48,963 nt of DNA from Nocardiopsis ganjiahuensis DSM 45031 (GTDB lineage: Bacteria > Actinomycetota > Actinomycetes > Streptosporangiales > Streptosporangiaceae): assembly GCF_000341085.1 (NCBI RefSeq), contig NZ_ANBA01000037.1, positions 1 through 48,963 of the forward strand. The letters run 5' to 3'. The position numbers and the translations under genes are program-made. The notes beneath the pieces were generated by a model. The model worked only from the letters and a program-made list of their open reading frames with translations. It was not told the DNA's origin and made no database searches. Of this stretch, positions 30,170-37,983 are shown piece after piece; the stretch's first letter is position 1, and every line of letters begins with the position of its first letter.

Positions 30170-30940
30170 TCAGGCTGCGAGTTCGCGGCACATCTGGGCC
30201 GGGGTGGGCAGGGCCCGGTCGATGGCCTCCAGCAGGACCCCAGACCTGTGCTGCCACGGCAGCGGCGTCCGGTAGGAGGTGCCGAACCGCTCGGCGTCGG
30301 CCTGCTCCCGCCTCGTGCGTTGGACCGCCTCGGCCCCGGCCCGCCAGATGCGCCCGCACTCGCAGGCCAGGTGCGCCTGGTCGGGGTGGTCGGGGTGCCA
30401 GGCCAGGGTGCGGGTGGACTCGGCGCAGCTGCCCTCCTCGCAGGGCCAGGAGGAGAACCCGCACCAGGCCGTGGTGTGGACGCTGTTCAGCAGCGCCCCC
30501 GGCCCGCCCGAGCTGGCGACCGTGTGACCGGCCCTGGCCATCAGGGCCCAGGTACGAGCGAGCGTGCCGGCCTCGTGCGCGGCCACCAGCAGCGCCTCGC
30601 GCTGGGCATCGTGTTCCCGGGCCATCCGGTCTTTCTCCTCCTGGGCTTCGTCCAGGCGGTGCAGGACCTCGGGGAGCTGGGCGGCGTCGCGCAGCCGGGA
30701 GCGCAGCGCGTCGGGGATGTTGACCTCGTCTCCGAGCCCGTAGGACAGCGACCGGCAGGCGTCCACGACCTCGTCCAGGGCGTGCTCGGTGGCCCGCAGG
30801 CCATCGGCCAGGTCCTCATTCCGGGCGGTGAGCTTCGCGTTCTCGATGTACAGGCCCTCGGCGAGGGTGGCCTGGCGGGCGGCGGTGTCGGCCAGGCCCG
30901 AGGCCTCGTCCCGGCAGCGGCGGTGGGTCAGGCGGATCAT
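30170..30940 (-). CDS. Hypothetical protein with N-terminal coiled coil and Cys-rich C-terminus
   Basis: 256 residues from ATG 30940 (AGGAG upstream; overlaps the stop of the gene at 30937). The N-terminal half is helical (LYIENAKLTARNEDLADGLR, VLHRLDEAQEEKDRMAREHD). The C-terminal half has spaced cysteines (WCGFSSWPCEEGSCAES, HLACECGRIW), possibly a zinc site. No family recognised. Part of the transfer operon. Confidence 0.65.
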   Translation of the reverse strand: MIRLTHRRCRDEASGLADTAARQATLAEGLYIENAKLTARNEDLADGLRATEHALDEVVDACRSLSYGLGDEVNIPDALRSRLRDAAQLPEVLHRLDEAQEEKDRMAREHDAQREALLVAAHEAGTLARTWALMARAGHTVASSGGPGALLNSVHTTAWCGFSSWPCEEGSCAESTRTLAWHPDHPDQAHLACECGRIWRAGAEAVQRTRREQADAERFGTSYRTPLPWQHRSGVLLEAIDRALPTPAQMCRELAA

Positions 30941-31122
30941 GCGGCGCTCCTGTTCGCGGTGGTGATCTCGATGACGTCGGCGGGGCGGCCGGTGGACGCG
31001 GCCTCGATCTCGTCTCGGATGAGGCCGGCGGCCTCTTCCACCCGGGCGCGGATCCCGCCGGATCGGGTGGTGTCGGCCAGGTCGATCTCGTCCAGGGCGT
31101 CGAGGCACTCGGTGCGGGCCAT
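30937..31122 (-). CDS. Small helical protein
   Basis: 61 residues from ATG 31122, overlapping the stop of the upstream gene and ending in a 4-bp overlap with the next. Helical and charged (GGIRARVEEAAGLIRDEIEA). Coupled translation supports a real gene; function unknown. Confidence 0.6.
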   Translation of the reverse strand: MARTECLDALDEIDLADTTRSGGIRARVEEAAGLIRDEIEAASTGRPADVIEITTANRSAA

Positions 31123-31487
31123 CAGAACGGGCCTCCCATCGCGCCCTCGAGCTCCTCGGCGCGGCGGGCGTCGGCCACGGCGTCGCGCTTGGCGGTGAGC
31201 TCCGCGATCTGGGCCTCCAGCAGCACCAGGTGATCGATGGCTCCGGTGACCACGATCGAGCCGGCGACCGGGCGGGCGGTGTAGCCGGCGGCCCGGACCA
31301 GTTCCAGGGCGGCGCTGCGGTAGTCGTAGCCGATCTGGAGCACGGCTCCGGAGCGGCACAGCGCCGTGCTGTAGACGACCCGGCACGAACCCGAGGCCAG
31401 TTCCGCGACCGTGGTGATCTCGTCCAGGTCGGTCTGGGTGATGGGCCCGGAGTGCTCGACAGCGGGGTTTTCGGTGATTTCAGACAT
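31122..31487 (-). CDS. Hypothetical protein
   Basis: 121 residues from ATG 31487 (AAAGGA upstream). A mixed alpha/beta core (SCRVVYSTALCRSGAVLQIG, then AAGYTARPVAGSIVVTGAID) is followed by a C-terminal helix (EAQIAELTAKRDAVADARRA). No family recognised. Coupled to the 61-residue gene by stop/start overlap. Confidence 0.6.
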   Translation of the reverse strand: MSEITENPAVEHSGPITQTDLDEITTVAELASGSCRVVYSTALCRSGAVLQIGYDYRSAALELVRAAGYTARPVAGSIVVTGAIDHLVLLEAQIAELTAKRDAVADARRAEELEGAMGGPF

Positions 31488-31544
31488 GGCGAAGCTGTCC
31501 TTTCGCAGGTGGGACAAGAGATGGGAGCTTTACGGCGTAGATAT

Positions 31545-32219
31545 TCAGGCGGCCAGCGACACGCGGGGGCGCTGGGGGCGGCGGGCCTTCAGCAGGGCCG
31601 ACAGGCCCTCTATGGCCTGGTGGGCGCTCTTCCAGCGGGCGATGGTGCGGGTGACCATCTCAGGGTCCTGCTCGGTGAGGCGGGCAGCCTCAGCCCATAC
31701 CGCGGTGTGCTTGAGCTCGTTCCAGGCGGCCGTGCCGGGCTCGTCGTCGGGGCCGTCGACCAGGAGCTCGTCGGTGTCGTCGGTGTGGGGGTGGTGCTCG
31801 ATGAGCTCGCGGGACTCCTCCGGGCTGGTGTGCTCGGGGTAGATGACGACCTCGGGGTCGTAGACCGCGGCCGGGTTCGTGGGAGCGGTCGGCTCGGGGG
31901 TCTCCTCGATCACGGCGGGCAGCAGCAGCTCAACGTCCTTGATCCCGGCCTGGGCGGCGTGGTGGCGCAAGAACTCGATGTCCTCGTCGCGGGTCTGGTG
32001 CCACAGCGCGTTCTGCAGGCGCTCGTGCTCGGCCTGCCAGAGGTGCTCGGGCTGGCACATCATGTCGTCGGCCCGGCGGCCGCCGCCGGCCTCGATCGCC
32101 TCGGCGATCTCCCAGTCACGAGCGGTGGCGCCGCCCTGGGTGGCCACGCGGAGGATGTCGGTCTTGGTGGCGCCGGTGATCTGGATGACCTGGGCGAGCA
32201 TCGACTGCTTCGACGACAT
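31545..32219 (-). CDS. Hypothetical transfer-region protein with HTH-like start
   Basis: 224 residues from ATG 32219 with GGAGAGGGAG upstream. The first 45 residues (MLAQVIQITGATKTDILRVA, TQGGATARDWEIAEAIEAGG) look like a helix-turn-helix. A His/Glu-rich middle (LWQAEHERLQNALWHQTRDE) and an acidic linker follow, then a basic helical end (LLKARRPQRPRVSL). First gene of the minus-strand block, so it may regulate the transfer operon. A perfect palindrome lies 67 bp upstream of the start. Confidence 0.65.
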   Translation of the reverse strand: MSSKQSMLAQVIQITGATKTDILRVATQGGATARDWEIAEAIEAGGGRRADDMMCQPEHLWQAEHERLQNALWHQTRDEDIEFLRHHAAQAGIKDVELLLPAVIEETPEPTAPTNPAAVYDPEVVIYPEHTSPEESRELIEHHPHTDDTDELLVDGPDDEPGTAAWNELKHTAVWAEAARLTEQDPEMVTRTIARWKSAHQAIEGLSALLKARRPQRPRVSLAA

Positions 32220-32285
32220 CTGCGCTCCCTCTCCTGATAGCTGGCAGGGCCCACCCCTGCAACAAGGCCCATTGCGGATGGATAA

Positions 32286-32299
32286 GCAAGGGGCCTTGC
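32286..32299. promoter_or_regulatory. Palindrome in the divergent promoter region
   Basis: GCAAGGGGCCTTGC, perfect 6-bp arms around GG, between the divergent starts at 32219 and 32404. A possible plus-strand promoter (TTGCCA, 17 bp, ATTGCG) lies at about 32354-32382. Confidence 0.4.
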
Positions 32300-32403
32300 A
32301 TCTCTCGCTAAGGCCAACAGTAGAGGGGTGCGGCCAAGCTCGCAACCCCCATTGCCAGTGTGTTAGAAATAGGTATTGCGAACCGCTACTACGAGGAGAG
32401 GCC

Positions 32404-33270
32404 ATGGACGAACCAGACGTTTTCGACTTCGACTGGATCCAGCAGATCGCTGATCCCCTGGCCAAGACGAAGACCGCGCACCACGAACTGTCGCGGTTCC
32501 AGGAAGCAACCAACGAACTTCAGCGGCTGCGCCGCGAAGGCGTGGAGGCCCTACAAGCCGACGGCTGGAAGCCCCGTGAGATCGCCGACCACCTTGATGT
32601 ATCCCGCCAGCGCATCGAGCAGATTGGGAAGAACGGCCCCTCTCCAGCTGGAGCGTTCTTCGGCCGCGGCACTGTCACCATCGCGATGGGCGAGAAGATC
32701 GAGGCCCCCAAGGACAGCGGCAAATCGGGGCCGGCAGTAGCCACCGAAGACTTGGCGGCCTACGAGATCCTGGGACGCCTGGCCCGAGACCTGAAGCTCG
32801 AGGTCAGCTTCGAGGCCATCAAGCCCCCTGGCGTCTTTGACACAAACCGGAGCAGCTTGATCGTGGTCTGCGGACCCAGGCTTTCTCCAGTGGTCGCCCA
32901 GCTTCTGGCGGGCGACACCCGCCTTGGCTTCGACAATGACGATCAGGGCTGGTACCTGGAAAATCGGGAGACCCAGGAGGTCTTCCGCTCTCCCATGAAC
33001 AAGGGAGTCAAGGCCGATTACGCCTACCTTGGCCGCCTTCCTCGCCTTGATGGCAAGGGCTCTTTCACCTACATCGCCGGTATCCACTCAATCGGAGCTA
33101 CTGGGGTAACCCACTGGCTCACGAACAACCTCAACGAGATCTACGCGGAGGTCGGCCCCACCAAGCTGTTCAGCACTCTCATCCGCTGCGACTACGAAGA
33201 CACGCCGCTCAAGGTAACTAAGTCCGAGCGAGTCGCCCCGATCTACCTTCGTCAGGGGGACGACGAATGA
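32404..33270 (+). CDS. HTH protein with conserved C-terminal domain, paired with PP2C
   Basis: 288 residues from ATG 32404 (GGAGAG upstream). Residues 40-75 carry a sigma-like HTH (GWKPREIADHLDVSRQRIEQ). The C-terminal part has a distinct motif series: SLIVVCGPRLSPVVAQLLAG, LGFDNDDQGWYLEN, YAYLGRLPRLDGKGSFTYIA, GIHSIGATGVTHWLTNNLNE. It looks like a ligand-sensing domain, but I cannot name it. The stop overlaps the start of the phosphatase gene (GAATGA), so the two act as a unit. Confidence 0.7.
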   Translation: MDEPDVFDFDWIQQIADPLAKTKTAHHELSRFQEATNELQRLRREGVEALQADGWKPREIADHLDVSRQRIEQIGKNGPSPAGAFFGRGTVTIAMGEKIEAPKDSGKSGPAVATEDLAAYEILGRLARDLKLEVSFEAIKPPGVFDTNRSSLIVVCGPRLSPVVAQLLAGDTRLGFDNDDQGWYLENRETQEVFRSPMNKGVKADYAYLGRLPRLDGKGSFTYIAGIHSIGATGVTHWLTNNLNEIYAEVGPTKLFSTLIRCDYEDTPLKVTKSERVAPIYLRQGDDE

Positions 33271-34073
33271 TCAGCACCGTCACGCAGCCTGGGGATACCC
33301 ACCGGCTGAACGAAGACTGGGTCGGAGCCACAGATCATCTGGCTGTGGTGCTCGATGGCCTCTCCGCACCTGAAGGAGTTGGTGGGTGTGTCCACGGAAC
33401 CCCTTGGTATGTGCACGAACTGGGGCAAGAGCTGCTGGTCCACGCATCCGATCCGGCCAAGTCCCTGCGAGAAGCTCTTCGAGAGTCCATCGAGCAGACC
33501 GCACTCAAACATGCCCACACCTGCGACCTGGGCCACGGCGGCACTCCGTCATCAACGGTGGCCGTAGTTCGCGTTGGCCAGGAAACCCTGGATGCCCTGG
33601 TGTTGGCTGACTCACCCGTGGTCGTGGATACAGAAGCAGGCGTTGATGTGCTCGTCGACCATCGAGTGGACGAGCTCTTCCAGGCCGAGCGTGAAGAGGT
33701 CCTGTCCGCTTCCCCGGGCCCGGACAAGGTCGAGCGCCTGGCGAACCTCGTTCAGGCCCAGCGGCAGATACGCAACACGCCAGAGGGGTACTGGATCGCA
33801 GGCGCAAACCCCGAGGCCGCCAACCATGCTTTGGAGCAGAGCTGGCCGATAGAAGGGGTCTTGCGGTGGGCTGCGATGAGTGACGGCGTCTCATGCTTGG
33901 CTGAACTTTACGAGGACACGTCGTGGTCTGGCCTGTTGGATCTGGCAGACCAGGATGTGAACGCAGTACTCGCCCGAGTTCGACAGGTCGAAGCGAGCGA
34001 CCCCGACGGCGTCCGGTGGCCTCGGTACAAGTCCGGAGACGATGCGGCCTTGGCCTACGGCCGGCTCTCTTAA
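33267..34073 (+). CDS. PP2C-type protein phosphatase
   Basis: 268 residues. Metal-binding residues of the PPM/PP2C fold are in place: RLNEDW near the N-terminus, VVLDGLSAP, the GGTPSSTVAVVRV strand, MSDGVS and the final GDDAALAYG. The enzyme removes phosphate from Ser/Thr using Mn/Mg. Cytoplasmic; no membrane helix. No kinase gene is nearby, so the substrate could be the overlapping HTH protein or a host protein. A hairpin at 34206 ends the unit. Confidence 0.85.
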   Translation: MISTVTQPGDTHRLNEDWVGATDHLAVVLDGLSAPEGVGGCVHGTPWYVHELGQELLVHASDPAKSLREALRESIEQTALKHAHTCDLGHGGTPSSTVAVVRVGQETLDALVLADSPVVVDTEAGVDVLVDHRVDELFQAEREEVLSASPGPDKVERLANLVQAQRQIRNTPEGYWIAGANPEAANHALEQSWPIEGVLRWAAMSDGVSCLAELYEDTSWSGLLDLADQDVNAVLARVRQVEASDPDGVRWPRYKSGDDAALAYGRLS

Positions 34074-34205
34074 CCGCGCACACCGGTCGATCGTCGCCCA
34101 GGGCTTGCTATGACGGGAAGCGCTGTGGACAGACCGGGTGTGGCGTCACCGGCCTGTACTCTCGAAGCACCCAAAGACCAACGACCCCATCCACCCCAGA
34201 CATGA

Positions 34206-34235
34206 CGAAGGCCCGGGTGGCCGCCCGGACCTTCG
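34206..34235 (+). terminator. Hairpin terminator
   Basis: CGAAGGCCCGGG and CCCGGACCTTCG, one mismatch, 6-nt loop, 130 bp after the phosphatase stop. Confidence 0.6.
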
Positions 34236-34419
34236 TGAAGAGTCGATGAACTGGCTGTCTACGTAAAACCGTAGGCAACTCGCGTAGTCCAACCCCTGAT
34301 TTATTGTCGGGCCCACTGTAGCCGAATAAAGGCAAAAGTTGGCCCTCGGGGGCACCCTCACAGGTGCAGGCGCCGCGAGTTGACCTCGGCATGCGCGGAC
34401 TGCCTGGAAAGCAGACCCG
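34236..34419 (+). promoter_or_regulatory. AT-richer leader region of the initiator gene
   Basis: No gene is visible. The stretch is noticeably AT-rich for this molecule (TGATTTATTGT, GAATAAAGGCAAAAG) and contains TACGTAAAACCGTAGG. It should hold the promoter of the replication initiator at 34420. Confidence 0.35.
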
Positions 34420-35583
34420 ATGGCCTCCGAGCCGATGAAACTGCATGCACCGCGCACCGAAGGCGACGGCTACTACGCGGGCCGCGCCTTGCAGTGGGTG
34501 GACACCTGCCCCCACTTGAACCACCCAGAGCGGACCCTCCTGAGGGTGTTGACCAACCTCACCCTGGAGTACACCCAAGTCCGCAAGATCACCCCGGCCG
34601 CGCTCCAGAAGATGATCTACGTCGGTGCTGTCGGCCTCGACCAGGACCCGAAGACCATCTCCAGCAGCGGCCTTCTCCGACTGTTGCGCGCCCTCGCGTC
34701 ATTGGGGCAGATCACCGACCCGGACGGAAACCCCTTGACGTTCTCCAGCGGGGAGAAGGCTCAGCTGAACGGGGTCTCGATGTCGATCTGGCGCTACCCC
34801 CGCCACGAGTGCGGATACGCCCGCAACAGCCACGACGCCCTCGCCATTGTCACAGAGGGTGACTCTCCCCGGTTCGGGCCGTCCGGCCTCGACATCACGG
34901 CCACCTGGCCCAAGACCACCTCTGACCAGTCTGGTTCAGAAACTAACCAGGGCGACGACATTGGTTCAGAAACGAACCAGTCTGGTTCAGAAGCGAACCA
35001 GATTGGTTCAGAAACGAACCACGATACGCAGCGTGACCTGCGAGAAGTCGACCCTCCCTTGTCTTCTTCCTTGTTGTCTTCCTCTTCTTCCTCAGGAGGA
35101 TCTGGCACCACACCGTCCCCTGATGCCTCCGTTGATGAGGAGGAGGGATCGCCTTCGGCTGGAACACAACGGGGTGTGCTCCCGGTGGACCTGGTCGTGG
35201 AAGTCACCGACGCCACCCGCGAGGAAGCCCAGGAGCTCGTCGAGATCCTGCGCCCCGAAGCCAAGAAGTCCCTGGGCGGCCTGATCCGCCGCATGGCTGA
35301 GAAAGGCGACCTTGAGCACCGACTGTGGCTGCTGCGCCGCCAGCGTGCGCCTCAGCCCCGTGCGGAGGCGTCCGAGGATCGTCGCCGGATCACCAGGCAG
35401 GGTTCCTGTGTCTGGCACAGCGCTCCCTCTCCGTGCCAGGCCTGCCGGATCGACCTGAACGCCGGCGGGGTCGATGCCAAGGAGATCGTGGACCTGTACG
35501 CCTCGCTCGGAACCGACGCTGCCCAGCAGCGCCCGGACCTGGCCGCGCACCCGGCTATCGCTGCGCTCTCCGGCGCGCGCTGA
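34420..35583 (+). CDS. Plasmid replication initiator with intragenic origin
   Basis: 387 residues from ATG 34420. The N-terminal domain (about 25-130: HPERTLLRVLTNLTLEYTQV, TISSSGLLRLLRALASLGQI) looks like a winged helix. Residues about 165-205 are a repetitive hydrophilic linker (GSETNQ four times) encoded by the iterons. A poly-Ser stretch follows. The C-terminal part has a helical domain and a cysteine cluster (CVWHSAPSPCQACRID), probably zinc-binding. Three DnaB-like genes follow. The arrangement matches phage lambda O: DNA-binding head, origin in the linker code, C-terminal partner-binding part. Homology to O is not claimed. Confidence 0.75.
   Translation: MASEPMKLHAPRTEGDGYYAGRALQWVDTCPHLNHPERTLLRVLTNLTLEYTQVRKITPAALQKMIYVGAVGLDQDPKTISSSGLLRLLRALASLGQITDPDGNPLTFSSGEKAQLNGVSMSIWRYPRHECGYARNSHDALAIVTEGDSPRFGPSGLDITATWPKTTSDQSGSETNQGDDIGSETNQSGSEANQIGSETNHDTQRDLREVDPPLSSSLLSSSSSSGGSGTTPSPDASVDEEEGSPSAGTQRGVLPVDLVVEVTDATREEAQELVEILRPEAKKSLGGLIRRMAEKGDLEHRLWLLRRQRAPQPRAEASEDRRRITRQGSCVWHSAPSPCQACRIDLNAGGVDAKEIVDLYASLGTDAAQQRPDLAAHPAIAALSGAR
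34932..35093. other. Putative origin of replication: four iterons plus pyrimidine tract
   Basis: Four 18-bp hyphenated palindromes of the form TGGTTCAGAAACGAACCA at 34932-34949 (one change), 34962-34979, 34983-35000 (one change) and 35004-35021. Spacing is 30, 21 and 21 bp. After 30 bp comes a 42-nt strand (35052-35093) with no A and only three G. Lambda ori has the same plan: four 18-bp palindromic iterons inside the O gene, then an asymmetric melting region. Confidence 0.75.
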
Positions 35584-35601
35584 CCCCTGAACACACGAAA
35601 A

Positions 35602-35641
35602 GGCGGCGGGCCCACCGGCTACCAACCCCGGGCCCGCCGCC
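35602..35641 (+). terminator. Hairpin terminator
   Basis: GGCGGCGGGCCC and GGGCCCGCCGCC, 12-bp perfect arms, 18 bp after the initiator stop. Confidence 0.75.
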
Positions 35642-35676
35642 GCGTCCACCCCTTGAACAGGAATGGAACCTTCAGT

Positions 35677-37038
35677 ATGACCGATACAGCTCTGCCCGGA
35701 CCCGTTCTGGACCCCGACACCGGTAAACCCATCCCCTGCGACATCGCCGCTGAACAGGCCGTGTTGGGCGCAGCCCTGGTGGGTGATGCCCGGGTGGTGG
35801 CCGCTGTCCAGGAGCTCGTCCACGTTCTGGACTTCTACCGGCCCGCGCACCAGATGATCTTCGAGGCCATCTGTGCCCTGGCCGACCAGGGCGAACCCCA
35901 TGACGGGATCGCGGTCAACGACGAGCTGACCAAACGCGGCCAGTCCACCGCCACCGGAGGCGGCGGCTACCTGCACACCCTCACCAAGGCCGTCGCCACG
36001 GTGGCCAACGCGACCTACTACGCCAAGATCGTCGCGGACAAGGCCCGGCTGCGGGCGATCGCGGCCGCCGGGGTGCGAGCCACCCAGATGGCCGGTAGCG
36101 CTGAAGGCGACCTCGAGGACATCGCCGCCCAGGCCGTCCAGGACATGGAGAAGGCGGCCTTCCCCGAAGCACGCGATGACGACGACACCATCGTGGTCGG
36201 AGACGACTCCGCGTACTGGGACTACCTGTCGGCTCCGTTGGACCCCAGCACGCTGGTCGTGCCGCCCTACGCCGACCTGGCCGAGGTCATGCCCTGCCTG
36301 ACCCCGGGGGAGCTCACCACGATCGCGGGCCGCACCGGGGTGGGCAAGAGCGTGTGCGCCAGCGACTTCGCCCGCCACGCCGCCATCGTCCAGGGGCACA
36401 CAGTGCTGTACGTGTCCTTGGAGATGGACCGCATGATGATGTTCAACCGCATCTACGCGGCCGAGGCACGCATCTCCTACAGCGCGTTCAAGAACAAGTC
36501 CTTCACCGACCGCCAGTGGGAGGAGCTGACCGCGGCCCGCGAGCGGGTGGCCGCCTCCCCGCTGCACATCTCCACCCCCTCGGCGTGCACGGTCGGCAAG
36601 ATCCGGGCCCGCATCCGGGCCCTGGAGCGCAAGGGCACCCCGCCCAAGATGGTGATCGTGGACCACATCGGCCGGATGGCTTCCACCGAGCGGATCGAAA
36701 CCCGTGCCCAGGAGGTCAGCAAGTTCACCTGGGGGCTCAAGGAGATCGCCCGGGACCACAACATCGCGGTGGTGCCGGTCTGCCAGATCAACCGCGGCCC
36801 CGAACACCGCGCCGACCCGGTGCCCACCTCGGCCGATTTGAAGGACTCGGGCTCCATCGAGGAGGACTCCGGGAGCGTGCTGATCGTGCACCGGCCCGAC
36901 CGTGGCCAGCCCGAGCACGAGCGGGCCGGGGAGGTGGACCTGGTGGTGTCCAAGAACCGGGAGGGCCCGGCCGGCGGCACCGTGCTGCTCTCCCACCAGC
37001 TGCACTACCAAAGGTTCCGGGACATGCCCGCGGGCTGA
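35677..37038 (+). CDS. DnaB-like replicative helicase, full length
   Basis: 453 residues from ATG 35677 (an upstream TTG is less likely). It has the N-terminal DnaB domain (IPCDIAAEQAVLGAALVGDA, then YRPAHQMIFEAICALADQGE), a linker, and a RecA-type motor with Walker A GRTGVGKS (218-225), the SLEM motif of DnaB (VLYVSLEMD) and Walker B MVIVDH (325-330). Hexameric DnaB encircles the lagging strand and unwinds DNA. First of three DnaB-type genes in a row and the only one with all parts at normal length. Confidence 0.9.
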   Translation: MTDTALPGPVLDPDTGKPIPCDIAAEQAVLGAALVGDARVVAAVQELVHVLDFYRPAHQMIFEAICALADQGEPHDGIAVNDELTKRGQSTATGGGGYLHTLTKAVATVANATYYAKIVADKARLRAIAAAGVRATQMAGSAEGDLEDIAAQAVQDMEKAAFPEARDDDDTIVVGDDSAYWDYLSAPLDPSTLVVPPYADLAEVMPCLTPGELTTIAGRTGVGKSVCASDFARHAAIVQGHTVLYVSLEMDRMMMFNRIYAAEARISYSAFKNKSFTDRQWEELTAARERVAASPLHISTPSACTVGKIRARIRALERKGTPPKMVIVDHIGRMASTERIETRAQEVSKFTWGLKEIARDHNIAVVPVCQINRGPEHRADPVPTSADLKDSGSIEEDSGSVLIVHRPDRGQPEHERAGEVDLVVSKNREGPAGGTVLLSHQLHYQRFRDMPAG

Positions 37039-37051
37039 GGACGAACATGGG

Positions 37052-37088
37052 GGGCGGCCCCGCACCACCCACTGGCGCGGGGCCGCCC
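37052..37088 (+). terminator. Hairpin terminator
   Basis: GGGCGGCCCCGC and GCGGGGCCGCCC, 12-bp perfect arms, 13 bp after the stop at 37038. Confidence 0.75.
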
Positions 37089-37182
37089 TCGCCTGGGGGT
37101 GTGTTTGTAGGGAATGCGACGTGCCCGGTGGAGGGAGGGGGCATCCTGGAGGCCCGTCGACCAACCCCCTTGAGAAGAGGCC

Positions 37183-37959
37183 ATGAGTACCCCCACCTTC
37201 ACCGGCGTCGACATCCCCTACGCCGGCCTGCGCGAGCTGGTGCCCACCCTCAAGGCCGGGACGGTCACCTTGCTGGCGTCCTGGACCAGCATCGGCAAGA
37301 CCGCTCTGGCTGTGGATTTGGCCAGGAACGCCGCCTTGGCGGGAGTGCCCACCCTGTACTTCTCCGGGCACGAGAGGCAGGAGGCCCTGGCGGTGCGGAT
37401 GCTGGCTGCAACCGCTGGTGTGGACAACACCGTCTTGGAGCAGCGCCCTGTCCCTGATGCGGAGATGGAACGGGTCCATGCAGCCAAGGACCGTCTTGCT
37501 GCTGCGCCCTTGACCTTTGGTTCCGAGGTGAGCGGGCCCGTGTCCCGTGTTGTGGAGCAGGCGAAAGACACCGATCCTCGGTTGTTGGTCGTCGATGACG
37601 TGGACTCGCTCACCGATCCTGATCACCTTCAGGAGGCTGAACTGGCCAAGTACGGGGTGATGCTGTCCTCCCTGGCCCGTACCCGGCAGATGAGCATCCT
37701 GGTGCTCTCCCAGCTCAACCGGGTTCCCTCACAGGAGTACGGGCGCGCACCCCAGATCGCCGACCTCGGGGTGCGTCGTTCCCTGGCCCGGGCCTGCCAG
37801 ACGGTCCTGTTGATGCACCGCCCCGACTTCTACGACCCCGATGATCGGCCGTTGGAGGCCGACATCCAGGTGCTGACGCCTGCGGGCGCCTCCCGGGGCA
37901 CAGTTGCCCTAGGCACACTCCTGGCCCGGTCGCAGTTCGTTGACTTGCCGAAGAAGTAG
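37183..37959 (+). CDS. DnaB-like ATPase lacking the N-terminal domain
   Basis: 258 residues from ATG 37183. Only the RecA-type motor is present: Walker A SWTSIGKT (33-40), Walker B LLVVDD (135-140), then VLSQLNRVPSQ and a C-terminal LMHRPDFYDP as in DnaB. The usual Glu in the SLEM-type strand appears as FSGHERQEA. Without the N-terminal domain it cannot form the normal DnaB collar; it may join a mixed hexamer or act as a loader. 24 bp before the next paralogue. Confidence 0.8.
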   Translation: MSTPTFTGVDIPYAGLRELVPTLKAGTVTLLASWTSIGKTALAVDLARNAALAGVPTLYFSGHERQEALAVRMLAATAGVDNTVLEQRPVPDAEMERVHAAKDRLAAAPLTFGSEVSGPVSRVVEQAKDTDPRLLVVDDVDSLTDPDHLQEAELAKYGVMLSSLARTRQMSILVLSQLNRVPSQEYGRAPQIADLGVRRSLARACQTVLLMHRPDFYDPDDRPLEADIQVLTPAGASRGTVALGTLLARSQFVDLPKK

Positions 37960-37983
37960 CAGCGACGGAATGGAGCAGCTCTG

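Noticed and set aside
35092..37626. An 844-residue minus-strand open frame over the replication genes
   Set aside because: It is the shadow of GC-rich plus-strand codons: no ribosome site, no protein-like pattern, and it overlaps well supported initiator and DnaB-like genes. The same holds for long plus-strand frames over 22609-24228, 26918-29215 and 29216-31198.
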